From: Acidaminococcaceae bacterium | GTDB lineage: Bacteria > Bacillota > Negativicutes > Acidaminococcales > Acidaminococcaceae | DNA length: 6,919 bases | Assembly (NCBI GenBank): GCA_003512125.1 | Contig: DOSQ01000149.1 | Coordinates: 1 to 6,919 of the forward strand | Direction: 5' to 3' | Part shown: positions 1 through 5,849 of the stretch, in pieces | Numbering within the stretch: position 1 is the first letter of the stretch | Layout of the letters: the number at the start of each line of letters is the position of its first letter | Notes under the pieces: generated by a model | Seen by the model: only the letters and a program-made list of their open reading frames with translations | What the model was told of the DNA's origin: nothing | Database searches by the model: none | Translations under genes and position numbers: made by a program

Positions 1-835
1 CGCCAAAGGAATTGATCCAGGAATTGACGAACATTTTGGAAAACTGGACCGCAGCGTTTTTAATCGCCATAGGAACGCCCAGCTTCAGCAGGGAGAGCAG
101 CATCTCTTTTTCCGGATGGACAAACTGTCCAATGGTCAGCGATAAATGATACCGCTTCCGATTTTTGCAGATAAACGCGGCGCACAGCAGGAAGCTGACC
201 CCCTGGCTGATAATGGTCGCCAGCGCCGCGCCCCGGGTGCCCATGCCCAGCTTCAAGACAAAAACAAGGTCCAGCGCAATGTTCAGCAGCGCCGCCAGGC
301 TGATGAAATAAAAGGGGTGCTTCGCGTCGCCCATGCCACGCAAAATTGCGCTCACTGCATTATATCCGTAAACAAAAACAATACCGGCCATGGAAATGCC
401 GGCATAGGACAAGGCCTCTGCGAACGCTTCCGGAGGCGTATGCATGAGTTCCATAATCTCCCGGCGGAACAGAAGCCCCAGCCCGGTGACACAACAGGCA
501 AAACCAAGAAGCGCAGTACCCATGGTAGCCACAAAACGGCTCAGCTTATCGTGCTGCCTCGCGCCGATGTACTGGGCGATCAACACCTGTCCTGCGCTGG
601 AAAAACCCATGGCGATAAACGTCATGCAGTTCATGATATCCCCGCCGACAGAAATCGAGGAAAGGCCCACCTTGCCCAGCGTCTGCCCTACGATGATCAT
701 ATCCGCCATGTTGTAGACAATCTGCAGCAGGTGGGACAAGAACATGGGCATCGCAAACGTAATGAGCTGCCGGTTCACGTTTCCGGTTGTAAAATCCGCA
801 ACCAGTGTATGCGGGTGATGGTTCATGTGATGCAT
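1..835 (-). CDS. MATE family efflux transporter, N-terminal part (runs off the window)
   Basis: This is a multidrug and toxic compound extrusion antiporter, which in this family exports cationic drugs or metabolites in exchange for Na+ or H+. The minus frame is open from the ATG at 835 to the window edge, giving 278 codons of a family that is usually about 450 residues, so only the C-terminal part is missing. Seen in the translation: a His-rich start (MHHMNHHPH), then a MATE-type first helix region with PMFLSHLLQIVYNMADMIIVG, continued by helices containing SSAGQVLIAQYIGA, YNAVSAILRGMGDAKHP and GTRGAALATIISQG, all typical of the NorM/DinF-like fold. The start is less certain than the identity: the only SD-like sequence at good spacing is a weak CAGGT, while a better AGGAG (861-865) lies 25 bases upstream with no in-frame start behind it. 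An extended -10 promoter lies at 927-935. It follows a MerR-like ORF, a frequent pairing for efflux pumps. Confidence 0.93.
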   Translation of the reverse strand, partial: MHHMNHHPHTLVADFTTGNVNRQLITFAMPMFLSHLLQIVYNMADMIIVGQTLGKVGLSSISVGGDIMNCMTFIAMGFSSAGQVLIAQYIGARQHDKLSRFVATMGTALLGFACCVTGLGLLFRREIMELMHTPPEAFAEALSYAGISMAGIVFVYGYNAVSAILRGMGDAKHPFYFISLAALLNIALDLVFVLKLGMGTRGAALATIISQGVSFLLCAAFICKNRKRYHLSLTIGQFVHPEKEMLLSLLKLGVPMAIKNAAVQFSKMFVNSWINSFG

Positions 836-898
836 AGAAAGTACCTGTAATTCGTTGTATCTCCTGAAAAATCCGGTATCTCTTTTATCTGATATTTT

Positions 899-1096
899 TT
901 AATCTGATCTCTTGATTATTATAAATATTATACCATTTATCCTCTTCAAAAATGTACAGAAACAAGTTTTTTTTCTGCAAGGCTCCGCCTGCCCGTGTTT
1001 TTCATTCCTGCCCTCTGCACCCGTTTTTTCCGCTGCGTAGCGCTGCAGCACAGCAAACGGGATCTTATATTTTTCACTCACTTCCGTAATTGTCAT
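899..1096 (-). CDS. Short ORF with MerR-type N-terminal helix-turn-helix, probably a truncated regulator
   Basis: This 65-codon ORF starts with MTITEVSEKYKIPFAVLQRY, which resembles the first two helices of a MerR-family DNA-binding domain (TITEVSEKY, turn KIP, FAVLQRY). A MerR domain should then continue through a YExxGL-type segment and a wing. Here the resemblance stops at about residue 24, and the tail (rich in K, C, F and I) looks like translated AT-rich intergenic DNA. A complete MerR regulator is usually 110-280 residues. Initiation signals are excellent: GGGAGGGG lies 4-5 bases from the ATG and a promoter is present at 1145-1173. The gene therefore looks expressed or recently so, but its product is probably non-functional or a minimal HTH peptide. 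The ORF shares a frame with the downstream MATE gene, ending in TAA 64 bases before it. MerR identity rests on a short match, so I hold it loosely. Confidence 0.45.
   Translation of the reverse strand: MTITEVSEKYKIPFAVLQRYAAEKTGAEGRNEKHGQAEPCRKKTCFCTFLKRINGIIFIIIKRSD
927..935 (-). promoter_or_regulatory. Putative extended -10 promoter for the MATE gene
   Basis: On the minus strand the sequence reads TGG followed by a perfect TATAAT, an extended -10 element. I see no good -35 at 16-18 bases upstream, which is tolerated for extended -10 promoters. A second TATAAT-like run lies just downstream in the same AT-rich stretch. Transcription would start near 920, about 85 bases before the MATE ATG. 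The element lies inside the 3' end of the MerR-like ORF, which suggests that end of the ORF is not under coding constraint. Confidence 0.4.
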
Positions 1097-1115
1097 GTAA
1101 CCCCTCCCTCTTAAT

Positions 1116-1129
1116 ACCCTTCCCAGGGT
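1116..1129. promoter_or_regulatory. Inverted repeat ACCCT-N4-AGGGT, candidate operator
   Basis: A 5-bp perfect inverted repeat with a 4-base spacer lies between the promoter at 1145-1173 and the ATG at 1096, roughly +10 to +23 of the predicted transcript. Regulatory use is inferred from position only. It could also form a small hairpin in the leader RNA just upstream of the ribosome binding site. Confidence 0.3.
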
Positions 1130-1144
1130 GTTTCATCTGTTCTT

Positions 1145-1173
1145 ATTGTAAGAAACTGTTGTATGAAAGTCTA
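1145..1173 (-). promoter_or_regulatory. Putative sigma-70-type promoter for the MerR-like ORF and MATE unit
   Basis: On the minus strand a TAGACT (-35, 4 of 6 consensus) is followed after exactly 17 bases by TACAAT (-10, 5 of 6). Transcription would begin near 1138, about 42 bases ahead of the ATG at 1096. The upstream gene set ends in a terminator at 1224-1251, so this unit needs its own promoter. The same TAGAC/TACAAT arrangement recurs at 5850-5878. Confidence 0.5.
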
Positions 1174-1223
1174 ATACCGGTTTATCATTAAATGCCATGC
1201 TTCCCGGGCATGATAAGGAAAGT

Positions 1224-1251
1224 AAAAAACGCTGACAAACCGTCAGCGTTT
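1224..1251 (-). terminator. Rho-independent terminator of the flavodoxin/polyferredoxin unit
   Basis: A perfect 10-bp stem (AAACGCTGAC pairing with GTCAGCGTTT) closes a 5-base loop. On the minus strand it runs into a T6 tract (three T in the stem, three beyond), followed by ACTTT. It lies 57 bases past the stop codon of the lipoprotein flavodoxin. The plus strand also has a T-rich run after the stem, so it may act in both directions, but no plus-strand gene is visible. Confidence 0.88.
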
Positions 1252-1307
1252 CTTTTAACTGTTTACTTTAATCGGTTATTTTTCTGTTGCACAAGCAAAA
1301 ACAATCC

Positions 1308-1922
1308 TTATTTTCCCAGTCCGTTATCCTTCAGCCAGCCGTCCAAACCGCTGGTCGAGTTAAGCAGGATACCGTCTTTCACCTGGGCTTTAGGAAGAGT
1401 TTTCCGCAGATCATCTACGCTTCCTTCAACACCGCTGCCGCCGCTGGTGGCAAAGGGAAGGATCGTTTTTCCGGACAAATCCTGCGCTTCTACAAAGGTT
1501 TTCACAGCCATGGGTTCAATGTACCACCAGATGGGATAACCCAGCAGGATTACATCGTACTGTTTCATGTCTGGCAGCGTTCCCGCCAGTTTGGGACGGG
1601 CATTGTCTGCTTTTTCTTTTTTGCCGATGTCAATGGTGGCATGGTAATCGGTGGGATACGGCGTTGCCGTTTTGATTTCAAACAAATCGCCGCCGGTCTT
1701 TTGCTGTATGGTCTGCGCCACCTTACGGGTAGTGCCTCCCCAGGAGAAATATGCCACCAGCACTTTCCCGTTTGCCGGCGCCGGAGCTGCTTCGGCCTTT
1801 TTGGTTACTGCCGCCGGTTTCGCGTCACTCTTGGGTGCCTCCGCTTTTTTGTCCCCGCCGCATCCCGCAAAGGACAAGCACAGGCACAGCGCCATCAGTG
1901 TAAACATAATTCGTTTCAGCAT
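1308..1922 (-). CDS. Lipoprotein flavodoxin (Flavodoxin_4-like FMN protein)
   Basis: A 204-residue flavodoxin carrying a lipoprotein signal peptide. Residues 1-20 have a K-R start, a hydrophobic core and the lipobox LSFAGC, so Cys21 should be lipidated. An Ala/Lys/Pro-rich linker (about 22-51) leads to a flavodoxin domain (about 53-200). Visible FMN-site motifs are the phosphate loop YFSWGGTT (58-65), the aromatic stacking segment PIWWY (130-134) and FATSGGSG (157-164). The signal is Sec-type with no twin arginine, so FMN would have to be acquired outside the cytoplasm (inference). The frame is open 22 codons further upstream to 1988, but the ATG at 1922 is preferred: AGGAGGAG sits about 8 bases before it, the signal peptide begins exactly there, and the longer version would overlap the upstream gene. 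It is the last gene before the terminator. It is clearly paralogous to the cytosolic flavodoxin at 2793-3269, with matching DLFEIK, WWY-EP and PFATSGGSG segments. Confidence 0.93.
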   Translation of the reverse strand: MLKRIMFTLMALCLCLSFAGCGGDKKAEAPKSDAKPAAVTKKAEAAPAPANGKVLVAYFSWGGTTRKVAQTIQQKTGGDLFEIKTATPYPTDYHATIDIGKKEKADNARPKLAGTLPDMKQYDVILLGYPIWWYIEPMAVKTFVEAQDLSGKTILPFATSGGSGVEGSVDDLRKTLPKAQVKDGILLNSTSGLDGWLKDNGLGK

Positions 1923-1969
1923 AATTACACTCTCCTCCTCATTTTCAGCACACGGATTTCCATAATCCA

Positions 1970-2776
1970 TCAGTTCCTTTTCTCCCAACCAAAATGAATT
2001 GCGTCAAATTTGCAGACTGCCTTGCAATCACCGCAGGAAATACATTCATGGTCGCCTACGGTTTTCGTGTCCATCTTGCAGACGCGCATACAGGCATTAC
2101 AGTGCACGCATTTGGTTGCATCCACCTTAACAGACAGCAACGCAATTTTATTGAAAAAGCCGTAAATCGCTCCCAGCGGACAAATAAAACGGCAGAAAGG
2201 CCGGAACATAATCACTGCAAACACAAGCACTATCGCCAGAATGGCAAAGCGGTAATTAAAAATCATGTAGGAACGGATGCTTCCTCCCATGGAAAGCGTC
2301 ATTAGGAAATTGGAAAATGGCATATTGGGACACACATACTGACAAAAAGCCATGATACGCCGTCCTCCCATGGAAAAGCCCAAGGGAATGACAATCACAC
2401 ACAGTGCCAATACAACATATTTTAAATAACTGAGACGTTGGGTCCATACGCTCTTTTTGATTTTTGGCACAGGAATTTTATCCAGCAAATCCTGCAACAG
2501 CCCGAAGGGACAAAGCCAGCCGCAGATGAACCGCCCGAAGGCCAGTGCCAGTAAAAGCAACCAGCACAATATGCGGATTGGCAGGTTACGCAGTCCGTCT
2601 GCAAATAGCTGCTGCATAAAATTCAACGGACAGCCTGCCACTGACGCGGGACAGTACCGGCAATTCAGTCCCGGCACGCAAAATTCACTGTTAATATATT
2701 TTGCCGGAATATCGCTGATAAGATTACAGTTGTACAAAATGGCCGAGCACAACTGTGTCAGACGACGCGTAAGCAT
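1970..2776 (-). CDS. NapH/MauN-like membrane polyferredoxin (4Fe-4S binding protein)
   Basis: A 268-residue membrane iron-sulfur protein expected to carry electrons between a cytoplasmic donor and a membrane or extracytoplasmic acceptor. An N-terminal Cys block CVPGLNCRYCPASVAGCP spans 33-50. Hydrophobic segments lie at about 66-86, 115-134 and 172-194. Cx3CP motifs occur at 85-90 (CGWLCP), 145-150 (CQYVCP) and 195-200 (CRFICP). Two 4Fe-4S ferredoxin motifs lie at the C-terminus: CVHCNACMRVC (223-233) and CISCGDCKAVC (245-255). The family (PF12801-type, like NapH) normally shows two Cx3CP motifs, so the middle one is extra. The ATG follows the upstream flavodoxin stop by 16 bases; TAAGGA, overlapping that stop, is its likely SD though at a longish spacing. 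A 47-base gap separates it from the lipoprotein flavodoxin, so the three genes form an operon. Its partner identity and electron direction are not shown by sequence. Confidence 0.93.
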   Translation of the reverse strand: MLTRRLTQLCSAILYNCNLISDIPAKYINSEFCVPGLNCRYCPASVAGCPLNFMQQLFADGLRNLPIRILCWLLLLALAFGRFICGWLCPFGLLQDLLDKIPVPKIKKSVWTQRLSYLKYVVLALCVIVIPLGFSMGGRRIMAFCQYVCPNMPFSNFLMTLSMGGSIRSYMIFNYRFAILAIVLVFAVIMFRPFCRFICPLGAIYGFFNKIALLSVKVDATKCVHCNACMRVCKMDTKTVGDHECISCGDCKAVCKFDAIHFGWEKRN

Positions 2777-2792
2777 AATGAGCCGCTTTTCC

Positions 2793-3269
2793 TTACGCCC
2801 ACTGACCGGCCCAGGTTTTCAGTTCGCTTGCAGAAGCACTGCTGCTGAAGCGTTTGCCGTTCAAAACCTTAGCGCCTTTAGCCAGTTTCTGCATATTCGC
2901 CGGGGCATCCCCCAGACCGCTGCCGCCGGACGTGGCAAAAGGAATTACAGTTTTGCCTGTAAAATCGTAGCTCTCCATGAACGTGTCAATGATAGAAGGT
3001 TCCCGGTACCACCATACAGGGAAGCCTACAAACACTACGTTGTACTGAGCCATATCCGCCACTTTAACGCCAATGGCCGGACGGGAACTGCGATCGTTCA
3101 TCTCCACGGAACTGCGGCTGTTCTTGTTCTGCCAGTTCAGATCCGCGCTCGTATAAGGCGTTTCCGGTTTAATCTCGAATAAGTCTGCTCCAATAGCTTC
3201 TGACATAGTCTTCGCAACGTTTGCTGTAGTTCCGCTTGCGCTGAAATACGCTACCAATGTTTTATTCAT
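2793..3269 (-). CDS. Cytosolic flavodoxin (Flavodoxin_4-like)
   Basis: A 158-residue single-domain flavodoxin, an FMN-dependent one- or two-electron carrier. It has no signal peptide: the first beta strand (TLVAYFS) starts at residue 4. FMN-site motifs are FSASGTT (9-15, phosphate loop), PVWWY (84-88, isoalloxazine stacking) and FATSGGSG (111-118). The insert at about 40-65 (NWQNKNSRSS region) is characteristic of this subgroup, which is annotated as flavodoxin but whose electron partners are mostly unknown. AGGAGGG lies 8 bases before the ATG. It is the first gene after a promoter-bearing gap and is followed 16 bases later by the membrane polyferredoxin, its most likely redox partner. It aligns along its length with the lipoprotein flavodoxin at 1308-1922, pointing to duplication followed by export of one copy. 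Confidence 0.95.
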   Translation of the reverse strand: MNKTLVAYFSASGTTANVAKTMSEAIGADLFEIKPETPYTSADLNWQNKNSRSSVEMNDRSSRPAIGVKVADMAQYNVVFVGFPVWWYREPSIIDTFMESYDFTGKTVIPFATSGGSGLGDAPANMQKLAKGAKVLNGKRFSSSASASELKTWAGQWA

Positions 3270-3303
3270 ACTGTTATCCCTCCTGTAACACTAAACTCTA
3301 CGC

Positions 3304-3336
3304 TTTCCTAAAGAAACGAATTCACTGTTTCCTAAA
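3304..3336. repeat. Direct repeat TTTCCTAAA twice, in the flavodoxin leader
   Basis: The 9-mer TTTCCTAAA occurs at 3304-3312 and again at 3328-3336, 24 bases apart. Between them GAAAC and GTTTC form an inverted repeat with a 9-base spacer. The block lies just downstream of the extended -10 at 3349-3357, in the position of a repressor or activator site on the 5' leader. Function is inferred from position alone, and AT-rich chance repetition is possible. Confidence 0.35.
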
Positions 3337-3348
3337 TACTTTCAATTT

Positions 3349-3357
3349 ATTATATCA
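3349..3357 (-). promoter_or_regulatory. Putative extended -10 promoter of the flavodoxin-polyferredoxin operon
   Basis: On the minus strand TGA precedes a perfect TATAAT, an extended -10. No convincing -35 is visible. Transcription would start near 3342, leaving a leader of about 72 bases before the flavodoxin ATG. No terminator separates the MBL gene (stop at 3391) from here, only a 4-bp CTGC/GCAG hairpin without a T tract. Read-through from the upstream genes is therefore also likely. Confidence 0.5.
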
Positions 3358-3390
3358 CAACGATTAGCCTGCGTAATAAAGCAGAAGAAA

Positions 3391-4500
3391 TTATTTCATT
3401 TCTTTCCACCAGGGGCCAAACGCTTCCGTGTTCTCCCCAATGACCGCCGCTTCCCCGATACGGGGCGTCAGCAGTTGGTAAGATTTTGTTTTACTCTCTT
3501 CGGCCAGCCGGATATACGGTTCGTCCCAGGGGTGGCGGGCCAGTGCAAACTTGCCCCCGTGACAGGGAAGCACTGCTTTTGCCCTTAAATCTTCTCCCGC
3601 CTGGGCAGTTTGATCCGGATGCATATGAATCTTCGGCCAGTCCTTGTTGTACTGTCCGTTTTCCAAAATGGCAAGGTCGAAGCCGCCAAAGGTCTGCCCG
3701 AATTCTTTAAACTCTTTGGTGTATCCTCCGTCGCCGCTGTAAAACACCTTGCGGCCCGGGGTAATAAACGCATACGAACAGGCTTCCGACTGGTTCTGGT
3801 TCAGGAACCGCCCGGTAAAATGCTGGGCCGGAAGGATGTGCACGGTCAACTGTTCCGACAGCCTGACTGGTGTGTACCAGTCTTCCTCCGTCACCCTGTC
3901 CATGTCGAAGCCCCAGTATTCAAAGTGTTCCCCGATGCCCAAAGGCACTACGATTTTTTTGATTTTCGCCTGCAGCGCCATCAGGGTTGGATAATCCAAA
4001 TGGTCCCAGTGATCGTGGGAAATGACCAGCAAATCGATTTCCGGAATGTCCTCCGCCGTATAGACGTTGCTTCCCGCAAACGCTTTGTTAATGAAAGGCA
4101 GCGGAGAAGCCCAGTTGCTGAAGACGGGATCAATCAGGATCCGGTTCCCGCCCAGCTGCAGATAAAACGTGGAATGTCCCATCCAGACCACAGCGTCCTG
4201 CTTCGGATCCAGTTTGTGCAAATCCGTTTTCCTGGAAGCCATGGGTTCCGTGGGCATCAGCCGTTCCGGCGTGCCGCCGAACAGAAAACGCATAGTTGCT
4301 TCGAACTGGCTTGTCTCCACCGCTTTTTCCACCGGCATGATGGACCAGAACCGCCCCTTATAATAATGAGGCGACTGCTGTATCCTCTCCAGCCGTTTCC
4401 CGGTAGGAGTCCGGCCAAACTCCGGCCGCCGGCTGTAAAAATATACGCCGATGGCAAGAGCCAACACTAATACCAATACAATTTTCAGAACAAGTTTCAT
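3391..4500 (-). CDS. Membrane-anchored MBL-fold metallo-hydrolase (NAPE-PLD/RomA/UlaG-like)
   Basis: A 369-residue metallo-beta-lactamase-fold hydrolase of the COG2220 type, whose characterised relatives include NAPE-hydrolysing phospholipase D; the substrate here is unknown. Residues 3-23 form a hydrophobic helix (VLKIVLVLVLALAIGV) that probably anchors the protein, followed by a basic stretch. The family signature GHSTFYLQLGG-ILIDPVFS lies near 108-128. The metal site is complete: HDHWDH (162-167), His227 in PAQHF, Asp257 in SGDGG and His314 in PCHGGKF. I chose the ATG at 4500 over the ATG at 4506 two codons upstream, because CAGGT lies about 8 bases from the former and only 2 from the latter. 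It starts about 32 bases after the DUF362 stop, so the two are co-transcribed. The side of the membrane holding the catalytic domain is ambiguous, because positive charges flank the helix on both sides. Confidence 0.92.
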   Translation of the reverse strand: MKLVLKIVLVLVLALAIGVYFYSRRPEFGRTPTGKRLERIQQSPHYYKGRFWSIMPVEKAVETSQFEATMRFLFGGTPERLMPTEPMASRKTDLHKLDPKQDAVVWMGHSTFYLQLGGNRILIDPVFSNWASPLPFINKAFAGSNVYTAEDIPEIDLLVISHDHWDHLDYPTLMALQAKIKKIVVPLGIGEHFEYWGFDMDRVTEEDWYTPVRLSEQLTVHILPAQHFTGRFLNQNQSEACSYAFITPGRKVFYSGDGGYTKEFKEFGQTFGGFDLAILENGQYNKDWPKIHMHPDQTAQAGEDLRAKAVLPCHGGKFALARHPWDEPYIRLAEESKTKSYQLLTPRIGEAAVIGENTEAFGPWWKEMK

Positions 4501-4532
4501 AAACATTACCTGCTATACTATGCTACTTTCTT

Positions 4533-5561
4533 TTAATCCACGGAAACCATACGGTAATGGCGTTTCCCAACATTTAGTTTTTCAGCAAACTCCAGCACGT
4601 TGACGCTGTGGTGTTTTTCCCAGGCCATACGGGTCGCTTCATCCTTTGCCGCGCCAAATTCAAAATCCACACAGGCCTGATCTACCGCTACCGGATCCAG
4701 GGAAGCAAGGATGCCTACGCTTTTACGGTTCTGTACATTCACGCATTTGTCTTCCGCTTTAAAAGCGTCCAGCACGTTGATAAACGCCCAGCGCCCTTTC
4801 TTATAATCCATGGCCGCTTTGGCCGCGTCCGCAAAACACCGGGCCGTAGTATCATCGTCGGCCCACTGGTACGTTTTGTCGTTTTTGCCCGCGCTGTGGA
4901 TCAGCGCTTTTCCGGAAAGAGAACCGAGGGACAGGGAAATATTTTTGATATTACCGCCCAGTTGGGGAATATAATGCGTCTTAAAGCGATGCACTGCCAC
5001 AAAGGTATCGTAGTTTTGGATATGGGATCCGGTACGGGTAAATTTCAGGTGATTGCCGTTCTGCACCGGCATGTCAATATCCCCGTCCGCATCCAGCACA
5101 TCTACCGGCCCGACTTTTGTAAAGCCGTGCTTTTCCGCCATGGCGTAATTCCCTTTTGCTGTATTACGCGGCGCCGTGAAACCGTTTGTGTCCACAAACG
5201 TACCCTGCGTTTCCTTTACAAGCTCTGTCATCAGGGCCGGATCCAGGTACTGTTCCCCTTCGGCGCCAAAGGATACCTTGATGGCGACTTTCCCCTTCTT
5301 TTCCTGCCCCAGCGCCTTATACACTTTCATCAGGCCATTAGCCGAAATATCTTTTGTAAAATAGACAACGGGCGCATTTTTGTCATCCGTCAAAAAACGC
5401 AGCGGCCGGTTGTTGACTACCGGTTTAATGTAATTCACAACAGCTTTTGCGGCAGCAGGTTTCACGTCTTTCACCTCTGCGGTTTTCTTTTCGGCGCTGC
5501 AGCCGGTAAACGCCAGCGTAAGTGTAGCCGCTGTCAATATCATCGCCAGTTTTTTCAACAT
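4533..5561 (-). CDS. DUF362 domain lipoprotein
   Basis: A 342-residue exported protein of the DUF362 family, which has no settled biochemical role. The signal peptide ends in lipobox LAFTGC, with Cys21 as the lipidation site, followed by a Lys/Ala-rich linker to about residue 45. DUF362 hallmarks are HRFKTHYIPQLGGNIKN (191-207) and ILASLDPVAVDQACVDF (284-300). Many DUF362 proteins also carry a ferredoxin-type 4Fe-4S domain. This one has none: beyond Cys21 I count only three scattered Cys (242, 273, 297), so if it takes part in redox chemistry it would need a partner. A G-rich GGGGGGA sequence about 5 bases before the ATG is the likely SD. It sits 82 bases after the 51-codon ORF and immediately before the MBL hydrolase. 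The same context of an exported protein with flavodoxins suggests an envelope function. Confidence 0.93.
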   Translation of the reverse strand: MLKKLAMILTAATLTLAFTGCSAEKKTAEVKDVKPAAAKAVVNYIKPVVNNRPLRFLTDDKNAPVVYFTKDISANGLMKVYKALGQEKKGKVAIKVSFGAEGEQYLDPALMTELVKETQGTFVDTNGFTAPRNTAKGNYAMAEKHGFTKVGPVDVLDADGDIDMPVQNGNHLKFTRTGSHIQNYDTFVAVHRFKTHYIPQLGGNIKNISLSLGSLSGKALIHSAGKNDKTYQWADDDTTARCFADAAKAAMDYKKGRWAFINVLDAFKAEDKCVNVQNRKSVGILASLDPVAVDQACVDFEFGAAKDEATRMAWEKHHSVNVLEFAEKLNVGKRHYRMVSVD

Positions 5562-5584
5562 AACAATCCCCCCATTACACTAAT

Positions 5585-5609
5585 AGGCAAAGATCCTAAC
5601 GCATTGCCT
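5585..5609. repeat. Inverted repeat AGGCAA-N13-TTGCCT ahead of the DUF362 gene
   Basis: Perfect 6-bp arms with a 13-base spacer lie in the 82-base gap between the 51-codon ORF and the DUF362 start. There is no T tract, so it is not a terminator. It could be an RNA hairpin that shields or exposes the translation start, or chance. The rest of the gap shows nothing else recognisable. Confidence 0.25.
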
Positions 5610-5643
5610 CCCTGTAAAGGAAAGCATGAGCGCAGTCTGCAAT

Positions 5644-5799
5644 TCATTCTTTCACTTTCTCCGCAGTCTGCTTTCGCAACTGGAACAGCTGGTAATCAAT
5701 GTAATCTAATTTTTCTGCCGCCTTATGATATTCATCAAGAGCCTGTCGGCGCTCCCGCTCCAGTGTACGGATTTCAATCTGTCTGTTTACATTATCCAT
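5644..5799 (-). CDS. Small charged helical protein, 51 residues, possible MerR C-terminal-like coiled coil
   Basis: An ATG at 5799 opens a 51-codon frame ending in TGA at 5644-5646. AGGAAATGAG lies 9 bases before the start. The product begins MDNVNRQIEIRTLERERRQ, is rich in E, R, K and Q, and continues LDEYHKAAEKLDYIDYQLF, so it should form a single long amphipathic helix or coiled coil. The ...LDYIDYQL... stretch resembles the helix at the end of MerR-family regulators (the LxxIDYKI pattern), but there is no DNA-binding domain in front of it. It is the first gene after the promoter at 5850-5878 and precedes the DUF362 gene by 82 bases. It was too short for a simple length cutoff. I have no confident family; it could be a small regulator, a dimerisation peptide or a remnant. 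Confidence 0.6.
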   Translation of the reverse strand: MDNVNRQIEIRTLERERRQALDEYHKAAEKLDYIDYQLFQLRKQTAEKVKE

Positions 5800-5825
5800 A
5801 TTCTCATTTCCTGTTTCATATTTTG

Positions 5826-5840
5826 GAAGCAGTTTGCTTC
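5826..5840. promoter_or_regulatory. Perfect palindrome GAAGCA-N3-TGCTTC, candidate operator
   Basis: Two 6-bp arms separated by 3 bases lie at about +3 to +17 of the transcript predicted from the promoter at 5850-5878. That is where a repressor would block promoter escape. The symmetry fits a dimeric regulator. It has no T tract and a 3-base loop, so a terminator is unlikely. Confidence 0.5.
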
Positions 5841-5849
5841 TTACAGGTT

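Noticed and set aside
146..850. A 234-codon open frame on the plus strand
   Set aside because: It is antisense to the MATE gene, which has clear membrane helices and family motifs. The plus-strand translation is rich in H, Q and R with no recognisable domain.
1192..1215. Short hairpin CATGC/GCATG near the terminator
   Set aside because: 5-bp arms with no T tract; the adjacent 10-bp hairpin at 1224-1251 explains termination.
1923..1988. Upstream extension of the lipoprotein flavodoxin to an ATG at 1988
   Set aside because: It would bury the signal peptide, overlap the polyferredoxin gene and ignore the AGGAGGAG site placed for the ATG at 1922.
3364..3390. Possible terminator after the MBL gene
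   Set aside because: Only a 4-bp CTGC/GCAG stem with an 8-base loop and no T tract.
3610..4470. A 286-codon open frame on the plus strand
   Set aside because: Antisense to the MBL hydrolase, which has the complete metal-binding motif set.
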